The notes beneath the pieces were generated by a model. The model did not search any database and was not told where the DNA came from. It saw only the letters and a list, made by a program, of their open reading frames with translations. Positions 1-9,267 of a stretch of DNA of 64,000 nt are shown here, one piece after another. Each line of letters starts with the position of its first letter. Position 1 is the stretch's first letter. Position numbers and translations under genes: made by a program. The DNA is taken from contig NZ_JAERJD010000010.1 of NCBI RefSeq assembly GCF_018257795.1, positions 105,353 to 169,352 on the forward strand. Direction: 5' to 3'. The stretch is from Citrobacter sp. JGM124 (GTDB taxonomy: Bacteria; Pseudomonadota; Gammaproteobacteria; Enterobacterales; Enterobacteriaceae).

Positions 1-761
1 GTATTAAGACTGGTGGGTTCTTCCAGGGCATGGTAAGGCTTACCATCAACCTGATAACGTCCTTTACACAAAGTAGGATAGCCCGCGTTCTCATCAGGCT
101 GATAGCGGTCAATCAGGACATCATTGAGACGTGACTCCAGCCCCTCAGGGGTTTGCTGCCAACGTACAAACTTGGCCGGAGAGCAGGCCCCGACGGTATT
201 GGGCGATTCACCTGTTAAGTAAGAAGAGAGATAGCAGCGGCCTTCCGCCATAATACACAGGCTACCAAAAGCAAAAACTTCCAACGGTACTGGCGTGACA
301 CGGGCTAGCTGCTTAACTTGGTGGATAGAGAGAACCCGTGGCAGGACCACCCGAGCGACATCAAAGTGGCGGTGATAAAAGTGAATAGCTTCTTCATTCG
401 TCGCCGAGGCCTGTACCGAAACATGACGCTCAATATGTGGATAGCGTTCACTGGCATATTCCAGCATTGCAATATCCGCCAGGATAAGGGCATCAGCGCC
501 TAACTGTGCGGCCATATCGACCCCATGTTGCCAGCGGGTATAGCCATCAGGATGAGCAAAAGTATTAATGGCAATGTGTAGCTTGCGTTTATGTTGGTGG
601 GTATAACTCACCGCTTCCTGCAGCTTCTTCTCATTAAAATTGAGTCCAGCAAAATGGCGAGCATTGGTATCGTCTTTGAGGCCTATATAAACGGCATCGG
701 CACCATTATCGATGGCCGCTTTCAGCGCCGGAAGGTTTCCGGCAGGGCAAAGCAACTCCAT
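1..761 (-). CDS. ubiU: UbiU, O2-independent ubiquinone hydroxylation protein (3' end cut by window)
   Basis: Peptidase U32-family protein. With UbiV it forms an iron-sulfur complex that hydroxylates the ubiquinone ring without oxygen, helped by the lipid carrier UbiT. I translated it by hand from the complement: it starts MELLCPAGNLPALKAA and runs with near-continuous similarity to E. coli YhbU, including the GSLCIMAEGRCYLSSY and GACSPAKF stretches that carry cysteines of the cluster site. The ATG is at 761-759. About 253 of roughly 330 residues are inside; the C-terminus lies left of position 1. It is divergent from ubiT, as in E. coli. Confidence 0.95.
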   Translation of the reverse strand, partial: MELLCPAGNLPALKAAIDNGADAVYIGLKDDTNARHFAGLNFNEKKLQEAVSYTHQHKRKLHIAINTFAHPDGYTRWQHGVDMAAQLGADALILADIAMLEYASERYPHIERHVSVQASATNEEAIHFYHRHFDVARVVLPRVLSIHQVKQLARVTPVPLEVFAFGSLCIMAEGRCYLSSYLTGESPNTVGACSPAKFVRWQQTPEGLESRLNDVLIDRYQPDENAGYPTLCKGRYQVDGKPYHALEEPTSLN

Positions 762-780
762 ATTTAATCCTGACTCTGAG

Positions 781-840
781 GTATCGCGCCAGTACGACGC
801 TGTACCGCGCCAGTACGACGCTGTACCGCGCTAGTGCGCA
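781..840. repeat. 21-bp tandem repeat, about 2.9 copies, between ubiU and ubiT
   Basis: Two complete units at 781-801 and 802-822 differ at one position (GTATCGCG versus GTACCGCG); a third, degenerate copy at 823-840 breaks off. The unit contains CGCGCCAGTACGACGCT. It begins 20 bp upstream of the ubiU start codon, so it occupies the ubiU leader or promoter region. I recognise no factor for it. Confidence 0.9.
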
Positions 841-1036
841 AAAAATAATTGAGGAGGTGGGATTTTAGTTAACCTGCCACTAAGATATTTTGATTTAAGG
901 CAGTTAAAAGCGCATTGTTTGGTCAATGTGCCGTGAGGCTTCGCCGATGACTACTCGCAGAATTGTTGATTTGGCGCGCTATCACAAATATCGGTTATGG
1001 CAAAATAGCGGCAAAATTTTGCACAGGTTAAATCAC

Positions 1037-1561
1037 ATGTTAAATAAACTGCATGCCCAATTAGTTAAAAATGGCCCTGTTTTTTTGCGTACGCCGGTGA
1101 AACTGCTCCCTTTTACCTTGAAGCAGCACGTGATTGAACAACTCCTGCAATGGCAATTTCGTCAGGCCCTCGAAGAGGGCGATCTGGATTTTTTGCAAGG
1201 GCGCTGGTTGAGTATTGAAGTCCCTGATCTCGGCCTACAGTGGCTGACGTCGCTGGACGATAATAAACTGGTGGTACGTAAGTCTGGCCCGGCGGATGTT
1301 ACCTTCAGAGCAAATGCTAACTATCTGTTAATGATAGCGGCGCGTAAACAAGATCCTGATACCCTGTTTTTCCAGCGTCATTTAGTGATTGAAGGAGATA
1401 CGGAACTTGGGCTATATGTTAAGAATCTAATGGATGCTATTGAATTGGATGCGATGCCAAAGCCTTTGCGTGTCGCGTTGTTCCAACTGGCAAATTTTGT
1501 GGAGACAGGGCTGAAATATCCCCAGACTCCAGACAGTAACGCAATAGGTGAACCATGCTAA
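1037..1561 (+). CDS. ubiT: UbiT, SCP2-type lipid-binding accessory factor of anaerobic ubiquinone synthesis
   Basis: 174 residues, the E. coli YhbT/UbiT length when the start is the ATG at 1037 (MLNKLHAQLVKNGPVFL). An in-frame upstream start at 926 would add 37 residues with no family counterpart, so I reject it. The SCP2 domain covers most of the protein and holds the stretch AARKQDPDTLFFQRHLVIEG. It binds ubiquinone intermediates for UbiU-UbiV. The last codons overlap the yhbS start by 7 bp, so the two are translationally coupled. Confidence 0.93.
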   Translation: MLNKLHAQLVKNGPVFLRTPVKLLPFTLKQHVIEQLLQWQFRQALEEGDLDFLQGRWLSIEVPDLGLQWLTSLDDNKLVVRKSGPADVTFRANANYLLMIAARKQDPDTLFFQRHLVIEGDTELGLYVKNLMDAIELDAMPKPLRVALFQLANFVETGLKYPQTPDSNAIGEPC

Positions 1562-2055
1562 TTCGTGTAGAGATCCCCATAGACGCACCTAGCATCGATA
1601 CACTTTTACGTCAGGTTTTCGGCGATGAAAGTGCTGATCGGGTGCGAAACCTCCGGGAAGATGGGTTGTTAACACTTGGCGTGGTCGCAACCGATGACGA
1701 AGGTCAGGTGGTTGGCTATGTCGCCTTTAGCCCTGTCATGGTGGCAGGAGAAGATCGACAATGGGTTGCACTTAGCCCACTGGCGGTCAAAACTGCATTA
1801 CGCGGGCAGGGTATTGGTAAACAGTTAGTGTATGAGGGGCTGGACTCACTGAATGAGTTTGGCTATAGCGCGGTGGTGACTCTGGGAAGTGACGAACTGT
1901 ATCAGCACTTGGGCTTCCAGCCGGCAGCACCTTATGGTATTCGCTGTGCCCAGGCAGAAATGGATACCACATTGCAAATTTACCCTCTGGCTGAGGATGC
2001 CCTGAATGGCGTTCACGGGCTGGTGGAGTATGCCGAATATTTTAAAGGGGTTTAA
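1555..2055 (+). CDS. yhbS: YhbS, GNAT-family N-acetyltransferase
   Basis: 166 residues, collinear with E. coli YhbS ([38 protein letters not shown]). The acetyl-CoA loop is visible as [13 protein letters not shown] around residues 83-95. The substrate is not certain from sequence. It is in one operon with ubiT (7-bp overlap) and runs tail to tail into yhbQ with a 4-bp overlap of the two stop regions. Confidence 0.92.
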   Translation: MLIRVEIPIDAPSIDTLLRQVFGDESADRVRNLREDGLLTLGVVATDDEGQVVGYVAFSPVMVAGEDRQWVALSPLAVKTALRGQGIGKQLVYEGLDSLNEFGYSAVVTLGSDELYQHLGFQPAAPYGIRCAQAEMDTTLQIYPLAEDALNGVHGLVEYAEYFKGV

Positions 2056-2342
2056 TCGCTTTTTTGAAGGCCTGGTATCAGGTCTTCAAGCCTTGTTTCC
2101 CGACGAACCAAACGCTCTTTTTGTATTTTATTAAGCTGTTTGATGCGGTATTCGATACGCAGAGCCTGGGAATGGTCGCCCACTCTCTGACTAAATACCA
2201 GTATCAGTGTCCCCCTCCCACGCAATGCTTTGGCCCCTTTGCCCGCTTGATGCTCGGCCAGACGACGTTCAACGTTAGTCGTAATACCGGTATAGAGACG
2301 GTTGTCATGGCTGCGAATTAAATAAAGATACCAGGATGCCAT
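2052..2342 (-). CDS. yhbQ: YhbQ, GIY-YIG domain protein
   Basis: 96 residues made up almost entirely of one GIY-YIG nuclease-fold domain. The name-giving motif appears as [18 protein letters not shown], followed by [18 protein letters not shown] and [15 protein letters not shown], as in E. coli YhbQ (100 residues). The E. coli protein is reported to act on DNA in vitro; its cellular role is unclear. It is transcribed away from yhbP and converges on yhbS. Confidence 0.92.
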   Translation of the reverse strand: MASWYLYLIRSHDNRLYTGITTNVERRLAEHQAGKGAKALRGRGTLILVFSQRVGDHSQALRIEYRIKQLNKIQKERLVRRETRLEDLIPGLQKSD

Positions 2343-2395
2343 AGTCTATGTACATAATTAGTCGGTGGTGAAGTCTCTTATTGTAGGTGTTTATT

Positions 2396-2821
2396 ATGGA
2401 ATCACTCAATACCATCGGTGTATGGATAAAAAAGCAGCATGTTCTGACTTACTGTGCAGGTACTGGGGAATCCCTCTGGTGCGCTAACGCCTTTTACATT
2501 TATGATGAAGACGAAGTCGCATTCTATTTACTTAGTGAACCCACGACCCGGCATGGACAACTGATAGGGAGGCGTGCAATAACCGCCGGTACAATTAATA
2601 GCCAGCCAAAAACTGTGGCGTTAATCCGTGGTCTGCAGTTTCGTGGTGAAATTAGCCTGCTTAATGAAGAAGAGTCTTTCTCCCCACGAGAGGTTTATAA
2701 TAAGCGCTTTCCTGTTGCCAGAGTACTGCCTGCACCGATGTGGATTATTCGGTTGAATGAACTGAAAATGACCGATAACACCCTCGGTTTTGGGAAAAAA
2801 CTACACTGGCAGCGTACATAA
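2396..2821 (+). CDS. yhbP: YhbP, UPF0306 / pyridoxamine-5'-phosphate-oxidase-like protein
   Basis: 141 residues matching E. coli YhbP ([49 protein letters not shown]). The fold is the split-barrel flavin-binding type; no reaction is known to me. I prefer the ATG at 2396, which has TAGGTG six bases upstream, over an in-frame GTG at 2387. In E. coli yhbO and deaD follow; here the conserved order breaks after yhbP at a foreign gene. Confidence 0.88.
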   Translation: MESLNTIGVWIKKQHVLTYCAGTGESLWCANAFYIYDEDEVAFYLLSEPTTRHGQLIGRRAITAGTINSQPKTVALIRGLQFRGEISLLNEEESFSPREVYNKRFPVARVLPAPMWIIRLNELKMTDNTLGFGKKLHWQRT

Positions 2822-2922
2822 TAAAGGAAAATATTCTCAGCCATTGTTTGGATTATAAAAATGGGTAGAGACCAGAATGCGATTGGAAAATAAAAGGTAT
2901 CATCGGTCTCTGCCATGACTTT

Positions 2923-2950
2923 TGACTCATAAAAAGTTGAGTCATTTTTT
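2923..2950 (+). terminator. Terminator after yhbP
   Basis: The 7-bp stem TGACTCA (2923-2929) pairs with TGAGTCA (2938-2944) and a run of six T follows on the + strand, so it reads as the yhbP terminator. It lies just beyond the stop of the convergent large gene. Confidence 0.7.
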
Positions 2951-2959
2951 AGCAACAAT

Positions 2960-5900
2960 TTATGTTTTTCCCTCTTCTTCATTAGGTGGGATACCTGCCA
3001 ACTCTCTAATTAATAAACTAATCGTATCCGGATTGTTCAGCAGGACAATGGAACGAAAAAATCCATCATCACGAAATATATCTTTAAGAATCTCTGGTTT
3101 TTTAAGGCTGGTCGATGTGAGACCTTTATAAAGTGGATTACTTTGAAAATAGATTTTAGATAAGTATTCAAATTTTATTCTATCCATACCACCTTCAGTG
3201 ATAGATGTTTCTATATGCTTAATTGAATCATCGACATTATCAATTCGACCTTCCTCATTAACATTCAAATATAAATAGTCTTCCGGGCTACCCAGAGCAT
3301 GAATGGCTTCATGCAGCATGGTTTCTGCTATTAAATTAGTAAAGAAAACACGATTTCTTCTTGGTGTTTCAGGCTGGGGAATGGACGGAACTTCCAGGAA
3401 GTCTTTGGTTTTTGTTGCAGGTGATTCCTCATGAATGTCAGCAATCACTGCAGTATTAATAAATATTCTGTCTAAAGGGTCATTTAGAATAGAAAACCCA
3501 AGCGTATTTTTACCTTCTGATGAAAGGGTTTCTTTATTCTTATCTACAGAGTTTTTCCTGGTGATGATGATGATATTTTCTTTATTATTATCATCAAAAA
3601 TAAATGTCATTCGGTGTAGTTTCTTTTTCAGGCTGGAAATGAAAATGTTTCGTGCTTTTTCATCTGATATTTTCAATATATTGATGATATAGCTATCAAG
3701 CTTTTCACTGGATTCTTCAATTGTCGCTGTGGCATCTTTAATATATTTTAGGGCCTGTGTGAATGCTTTGCTGCAAATATCACCAACAACAGGATAGGTA
3801 TGGGAATCCTCTAAGTTTTGTAAGTTCTTTATATCAAGACTATCAGGAGCAGTGATCATATGATCAATTTTATCTTTAAATATCTTCTCGGCATACTCAA
3901 TAGACGTGACTACTTTCTTTCCGTTACGGTCAAAAAGTTCGTTTAAGCTGGATATATCATTTAGCTCACGACTGTTCTTTACTATTTCTTTCAGGTCATC
4001 AAGAGTAGCATCCCGGTAAACGGTATCTTGTTCCTGCCATTTTAAATACATATCAGAAATTTTTTTATTTATATCAAAAACACTTTCCTGAGTTTCTCTT
4101 GGTGTACTGAATATGATTTTTTTGCTATCAAAGTCTTTTATTATATTTACACCTGAAATGACTGAGTTAAGATCTATTTTTTGTTCAGGTGTTTTTCCAT
4201 AAATGATAAAAAAAGCAGGTGTAAAAGAAATTTCATGATCTTTATTGAGGCGTACATGGAAAAAATCATCACCTTCATATTTATAATAAAACTCGTCTTC
4301 CGAATTGTTTTTTTTATAGATTCCAGGAATTTCTTTATGAGGGGAAAGAATATCTTGATAGTTATTAATTGTGATTCTGTGGTTATTGTGTTGCGTTAAG
4401 AGGTAACGTATTCTTTCTGTTTCAAAATACTCAGTGTTACACATTGAAAGAGGTTGTCTTTTTGCAATGCAGTGGTGTGATTTCCTGAACAACTCTGACC
4501 ATTTTGGTTTGGTTTTTGGTATCGAGTAATATGTTCTGCTACCAATATTTTTATAAATAAAAATGTTTGAAAAGTCATCTGTCTCATCACCAAGTATGTA
4601 TCTTCCATCATATTTAGAATGTGCCTTTATAAAATCATGTTTATAGTAAATATAGCTGTTATCATTTATTGTGATGGCTCCTTCTATATCTTCTGATTTT
4701 TTAAAGTGAACGGTTGTTACATCTTTTCGACTGATGGTATTTAGCCTGTTAGACTGGAATTTAAAACTGTTTATTTTGCTCGTTACGGTGTTGTCAAGAA
4801 AGAATACACCATCCTGATTAATCTCTTCTATTATATTAATAGGTTCTTTATGAAAACAACAAATACCATCAAATAATGACTCTTTTATATGAAATTGATT
4901 GTCGACTAACTCAAGAGCCAGCAAGGTGTGTTCCCCTTCTATATAATGAGAAGTATCAATTGACCGGCTTAACTTATAATATTTGTTATTTATTTTAAGA
5001 TATTCATTAAAATCTTTGTCAAATTGAATGTCTCTTCCCGGAGTGAGCGGGCTGACATCCTGATGCTTTATATGATTGCTAATCAGCATGTTGTTTATTT
5101 TATTATTATTCTTTAAGAAAGAATCTAAATCATCACTGGCTGCAGGTGATTTAGATTCCTCAAAAAACCATGCTTCGCCTCTATGGGCGATAGGCAGGAA
5201 TTTATCATTATCTTTGATAACATATCTAAAAATAGTATCAGTTAATTGTATTTCGGTCGTTTTATACAAGCTGCCATCTATTAATGTATAGATATCTCCA
5301 TTGTACCTGAGAATAATACCATCACCGTAAATATCCGGGGAGCTATTCTTGAAAAAAAAGATATTCTCAGTATCTTTCCAGGATTCTTTAGCTAGTTCAA
5401 ATGTTTCTCTTATATATTCATTAGATTTTATATTATTATCAACAGTCCATTTTTTTTCACTATCATAAAAAATGAAGCCATTTTTTTTTGAATCGAATAA
5501 GTGATTAAATTTTCTTTCGGTTTTAATTTTTTCGCCATGCGATGTGTTAATTATAAGCTCGCTTTTTTTAAATTCCAGTGGAGCAATAATATTTTTTATT
5601 TTTTCCCTGTTAGTATCTTTTGATATGGAGTTAACATCTTTTGTTTTTATAGATGAAATAACATCTTTTGACAGGCCTGTAAGCTGTGAATTGAGGTCAA
5701 GGATATTGTTTATATCAATATCTTTGCCATCTAAAGCGTCGCTTAATGACTCAAGGAGCGATGCAACAAGTTTAACGAGAAATTTTGCTCGGTTATAGCC
5801 GGGTACCCAGGAAAGCAAACTGTCGATTACAGACTCTATATCTCTTAATTCCTCATACAAAGCAGTATTATTGGCACAGAATTGAGATGCAAACTCAGAC

Positions 5901-7294
5901 TGGAAAACGATCTTGCCCTCTTTTACCAGATTAGATATAGGATTGTTTAGTGTTCTACTAATAATTCTTAAACTTGTTGATAGGTTTAGATCTTCTCTTT
6001 CCAGATAGCAATCGGTAAGGCTAATTTTTGTAACTGTCTGCGGTTCTTCATGGGGATTGACTGGGGTGAGGGTTGTTCTTGGTAAAGTATCTAAATGCTG
6101 TTTTTGGGGAACAATGTATCCATGAGACTCCGGGAGATTATTCTTGACCATCTCATCATGATTAAATATTGGATCTAACCGCGGGGTATTCGTCTGTGCT
6201 GACGTTTTTGGTGTGGTTGGGATCGTGAGATATGTAGAGGTTTTCCGCCTGGCTGGAATCGTGGGCGGTGTTGCAGTTTTTTTCTTGAACGGGTATGCCC
6301 TCTGTTTGCTGACATTATTCTTTAATAATGGGGGTTCTATCTGTCTCATTTCGAGCCAGTCAGGAGGGGGGCAAAAACAGTATCTCCCTGTTATCTTTAA
6401 TATCATATTGTGAGGAATTCTAAGGCAACCTCTCTTGGCTTGTGCCTGGCGATGAGCCCTTTGGCAACGAGCATTAAATGTGTCAGTCAGGCAAATCGAA
6501 GATTGTTTTTTTGTATAAGAATAAGATGTTTTAAGTATTTCTTTCCTTAGCTGTTTGTTGATTGGGGGGCAGGGTGAACGTTCATTTTTTCTTGATGCTT
6601 TTTTTAATTTTATATTCTTCCCTTGTTTGAAATAAATATCATTGGAGCCCTGCCCTCTCTTTATTTTTTCAGTGTATTTAACATCATGATAAAAAATATC
6701 ATCTGTTTTTTTTGATATTGGATTGGAAGCGTAAACCGGAGCATGAGCATGAAAAGGGTTGTGACCCTCATAAGATGTCAGTGAGGATGGTATTGGGTTT
6801 CTAAAAACGGAGGCATCTGAAGAATGACTGTCTTTCTCATGACCTGAACGATGACAATAATAAATACCGCCGCCAACGATGGCACTGCTAATTAGCATGC
6901 CACCTAATATTATCTCCATTTTATTTGTCTTGTTGCTGGATGGGGTTCTGGGTGAACTGATACTATTTTTATCATTAATTAAATTATATATGTTTTCTGA
7001 GTCATGAGAAAGCGCTCGACCTTGTGATAGAATCCTTTCAAGCTCTGTATCATTAAAAGCAGGTGGATCTGTTTTTTTGAATATTTTATTTTTTATACTT
7101 ATAATATGATTAGCTACAGACGTTAATCCTGATGGTTCATTTTTATTTTTTTCTGTTAATAATGTACTGTTTATAATTATTGATATTTTATTAATTGAAC
7201 TATTTTTGTTGTGTGAATGGTTTTTTTGCGAAATGCTTACCGGTAATTCTTTAGAGCATTCTCTGGAATAATGGGGGATTTGACTAACAGGCAT
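2960..7294 (-). CDS. 1444-residue predicted effector/toxin with one TM segment and C-terminal HExxH zinc-protease motif
   Basis: I do not recognise this gene. There is no signal peptide; residues 1-125 are polar, residues 126-147 form one hydrophobic segment (MEIILGGMLISSAIV), then comes a Cys-rich part (about 240-315) and a Pro/Thr-rich linker (about 340-380). The long middle is Lys/Asn/Ile-rich. Near the end LHEAIHALG gives HEAIH at residues 1328-1332, the zincin zinc-binding pattern, with acidic residues soon after (SPEDYLYL, about 1336-1342). The start has AAGGA seven bases upstream. The gene is strikingly AT-rich against the genes around it and stands alone between yhbP and tqsA, so acquisition by transfer is likely. 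A secreted effector or large toxin is an inference. Confidence 0.75.
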   Translation of the reverse strand: MPVSQIPHYSRECSKELPVSISQKNHSHNKNSSINKISIIINSTLLTEKNKNEPSGLTSVANHIISIKNKIFKKTDPPAFNDTELERILSQGRALSHDSENIYNLINDKNSISSPRTPSSNKTNKMEIILGGMLISSAIVGGGIYYCHRSGHEKDSHSSDASVFRNPIPSSLTSYEGHNPFHAHAPVYASNPISKKTDDIFYHDVKYTEKIKRGQGSNDIYFKQGKNIKLKKASRKNERSPCPPINKQLRKEILKTSYSYTKKQSSICLTDTFNARCQRAHRQAQAKRGCLRIPHNMILKITGRYCFCPPPDWLEMRQIEPPLLKNNVSKQRAYPFKKKTATPPTIPARRKTSTYLTIPTTPKTSAQTNTPRLDPIFNHDEMVKNNLPESHGYIVPQKQHLDTLPRTTLTPVNPHEEPQTVTKISLTDCYLEREDLNLSTSLRIISRTLNNPISNLVKEGKIVFQSEFASQFCANNTALYEELRDIESVIDSLLSWVPGYNRAKFLVKLVASLLESLSDALDGKDIDINNILDLNSQLTGLSKDVISSIKTKDVNSISKDTNREKIKNIIAPLEFKKSELIINTSHGEKIKTERKFNHLFDSKKNGFIFYDSEKKWTVDNNIKSNEYIRETFELAKESWKDTENIFFFKNSSPDIYGDGIILRYNGDIYTLIDGSLYKTTEIQLTDTIFRYVIKDNDKFLPIAHRGEAWFFEESKSPAASDDLDSFLKNNNKINNMLISNHIKHQDVSPLTPGRDIQFDKDFNEYLKINNKYYKLSRSIDTSHYIEGEHTLLALELVDNQFHIKESLFDGICCFHKEPINIIEEINQDGVFFLDNTVTSKINSFKFQSNRLNTISRKDVTTVHFKKSEDIEGAITINDNSYIYYKHDFIKAHSKYDGRYILGDETDDFSNIFIYKNIGSRTYYSIPKTKPKWSELFRKSHHCIAKRQPLSMCNTEYFETERIRYLLTQHNNHRITINNYQDILSPHKEIPGIYKKNNSEDEFYYKYEGDDFFHVRLNKDHEISFTPAFFIIYGKTPEQKIDLNSVISGVNIIKDFDSKKIIFSTPRETQESVFDINKKISDMYLKWQEQDTVYRDATLDDLKEIVKNSRELNDISSLNELFDRNGKKVVTSIEYAEKIFKDKIDHMITAPDSLDIKNLQNLEDSHTYPVVGDICSKAFTQALKYIKDATATIEESSEKLDSYIINILKISDEKARNIFISSLKKKLHRMTFIFDDNNKENIIIITRKNSVDKNKETLSSEGKNTLGFSILNDPLDRIFINTAVIADIHEESPATKTKDFLEVPSIPQPETPRRNRVFFTNLIAETMLHEAIHALGSPEDYLYLNVNEEGRIDNVDDSIKHIETSITEGGMDRIKFEYLSKIYFQSNPLYKGLTSTSLKKPEILKDIFRDDGFFRSIVLLNNPDTISLLIRELAGIPPNEEEGKT

Positions 7295-7614
7295 AGTTGA
7301 TTCCTTATTATGTGTTCTGGTTCTTGGGCTGAGTTATAATTAATGTTTTTTTTGTATTTTTAAATATCATAAAACAGTTTTATTTTTTCTTTAGTATTCA
7401 GGGCGGTTTAACCATATGTGCGGAATAAATTAATACAGCTGTTACTTTTGAGAATGGGGTTATATATGCCTGATAATTATCAGCGTATTACTGGCGTTGA
7501 GAAAATATGATCGAGGATGTTGTTAATTATATTGATTATAGTTTCCTGAGAGATTTAATCGGGGTATTCAAAATCGAATAAACCGGTTAAATCTCTGCAG
7601 GGTAGCAATGCTGA
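7295..7614. other. AT-rich 320-bp upstream region of the large gene
   Basis: No gene seen. It should hold the promoter of the 1444-residue gene and the tqsA 3' untranslated end. The one clear element is a perfect 14-bp palindrome, CTGATAATTATCAG, at 7470-7483, about 175 bp upstream of the large gene and a possible operator. Confidence 0.6.
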
Positions 7615-8646
7615 TTATTGACTCATATCACTCAGCAAAACTGCAATGCCTTTGCCCGCTTCTGTTTGTTCCAGGGCAATTTTCACCACAATGGTTAAAG
7701 GAACTGAAAGCAACATACCAACGGGGCCCAGTAGCCAGCCCCAAAAAATTAGTGATAAGAAGACGACCAGGGTAGAGAGCCCTAACCCTTTGCCCATCAT
7801 GCGTGGTTCGATGATGTTGCCAATGACCAGATTGATCAGTAAATAACCAGCGACTACTACCAGCATCTCATAGAAACCATTAAATACCAGGACCTGAATA
7901 ATCGGCGGAATGGCAGCAATGACTGAACCAATATTCGGAATGTAGTTCAGCGCAAATGCCAGTAAACCCCAAATAAATGCGAAGCGTATATCCAGGGCTG
8001 CCAGCATCGCCCACACCACAATCCCGGTAACAATACTGATGCCGGTTTTGAGCACGAGATAATGGCTGACGCTATCCAGTGCCCGTTGAATGGCTTGCAT
8101 TCCCTCTTCAGGTCGTGACATTAACGGAGGTAGCTTACGGGGCAATTGTGGCACTTCAATGAGCATGAAAACCACGGTCAGGAGTAACAAAAAAATGGAT
8201 GTCATGGCATTAGAGAGCTGAGTCAGTAATTGGGTTACCAATGACATTAACGCGTTAGGATCAACGTATCGTGAGAGATCATCAATAGAGACTGAGATCC
8301 CTGCCCGCTGTAACCAGGGCTCCAAATTCTGCAATGGGACGATCAATGAAGATCGGTACTGAGGCAGGGTACGCGCCAGTTCATTTAATGAGGTGCCAAG
8401 ATAAGCCAGCAATAGTACCAGAGCAAAAATAATCACTATGACAACCAGGCAGATAGCGATAATTCTCGGTATGTGGAAACGTTCTAGTCGACGAATAAAA
8501 GGATTCAGTATGACAGCAATAAAGAGAGCCAGAATAAAAGGGACGATGATCTCTTCAGCGGCTTTGATGCCCACTAAAATAATGACCAACATACCGAGCA
8601 TAACCACTGCCTTCATGGCATTGCGGGTGGTGATTGACTTTGTCAT
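7615..8646 (-). CDS. tqsA: TqsA, AI-2 exporter family membrane protein
   Basis: 343 residues, collinear with E. coli TqsA/YdgG ([52 protein letters not shown]). This AI-2E/PerM-type transporter has about seven or eight membrane helices and is linked to export of autoinducer-2 from the cell. I chose the ATG at 8646 (MTKSITTRN), with AGAAGG seven bases upstream, over the adjacent GTG at 8649. In E. coli tqsA lies elsewhere, so its place beside nrdG is a rearrangement relative to E. coli. Confidence 0.9.
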   Translation of the reverse strand: MTKSITTRNAMKAVVMLGMLVIILVGIKAAEEIIVPFILALFIAVILNPFIRRLERFHIPRIIAICLVVIVIIFALVLLLAYLGTSLNELARTLPQYRSSLIVPLQNLEPWLQRAGISVSIDDLSRYVDPNALMSLVTQLLTQLSNAMTSIFLLLLTVVFMLIEVPQLPRKLPPLMSRPEEGMQAIQRALDSVSHYLVLKTGISIVTGIVVWAMLAALDIRFAFIWGLLAFALNYIPNIGSVIAAIPPIIQVLVFNGFYEMLVVVAGYLLINLVIGNIIEPRMMGKGLGLSTLVVFLSLIFWGWLLGPVGMLLSVPLTIVVKIALEQTEAGKGIAVLLSDMSQ

Positions 8647-8795
8647 CACAGCGCCTTCTGAGTAGCCGGCAGTGAAAGGCTCACTGCCGATAGAACCATC
8701 ATCTGTTGATTATGCAGGTTTAAACCCATCAGACAATGTCAGATATTCAGATAAAAAAATGCGGTGACACCGGGCCCGGATAACAGACGAGTAAA

Positions 8796-9260
8796 CTAGC
8801 GCAAATAATGGATAACCTGATTGCTGCTACCGCGCCAGATTAGCGCTGGATCGCGTAGTGCTTGTATGTATTTGCCATCAACCAGCACATTAATCAGTGC
8901 TGTCACTTTCTGTTGCTCAGGGGTGAGTTCAGCCAGCAAGTAACCCGTCCAGAGCCAGATATCTTTTCCTGGGCATTCAGCCCTGACCCGTTCTACCAGT
9001 TTCAGGACGGCAGACACGTTCTGTGGATGCAGTGGATCCCCCCCGGACAGCGTCAGCCCCTGACGACAAATCCTTGGATCGTTTAAATCCGCAATCACCT
9101 GGTCTTCCATTTCCTGGGTGAAGTGATGACCGGAATTAATGCGCCAGGTACTCTTGTTATAACAACCTGGGCAGGCATGCACACAGCCTGAAACGAACAA
9201 TGTGCAGCGTGTTCCGGGACCGTTAACCACGTCAACGGGATAATACTGGTGGATGTTCAT
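8796..9260 (-). CDS. nrdG: NrdG, activase of anaerobic ribonucleotide reductase
   Basis: 154 residues, the E. coli length. This radical-SAM enzyme uses a [4Fe-4S] cluster and S-adenosylmethionine to make the glycyl radical on NrdD. The N-terminus shows NGPGTRCTLFVSGCVHACPG with the cluster cysteines, then LTLSGGDPL, the Gly-rich SAM-binding stretch. The start is 7 bp from the nrdD stop, so the two are co-transcribed from the NrdR-controlled promoter upstream of nrdD. Confidence 0.96.
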   Translation of the reverse strand: MNIHQYYPVDVVNGPGTRCTLFVSGCVHACPGCYNKSTWRINSGHHFTQEMEDQVIADLNDPRICRQGLTLSGGDPLHPQNVSAVLKLVERVRAECPGKDIWLWTGYLLAELTPEQQKVTALINVLVDGKYIQALRDPALIWRGSSNQVIHYLR

Positions 9261-9267
9261 CCTTTAT

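Noticed and set aside
964..985. FNR-like site TTGAT...ATCAC upstream of ubiT
   Set aside because: The spacing between half-sites is 10 bp rather than 4, so it does not fit FNR, although anaerobic control would make sense.
926..1036. Extra N-terminal extension of UbiT from an upstream in-frame start
   Set aside because: The 37 added residues have no family counterpart, and the ATG at 1037 gives the normal 174-residue length.
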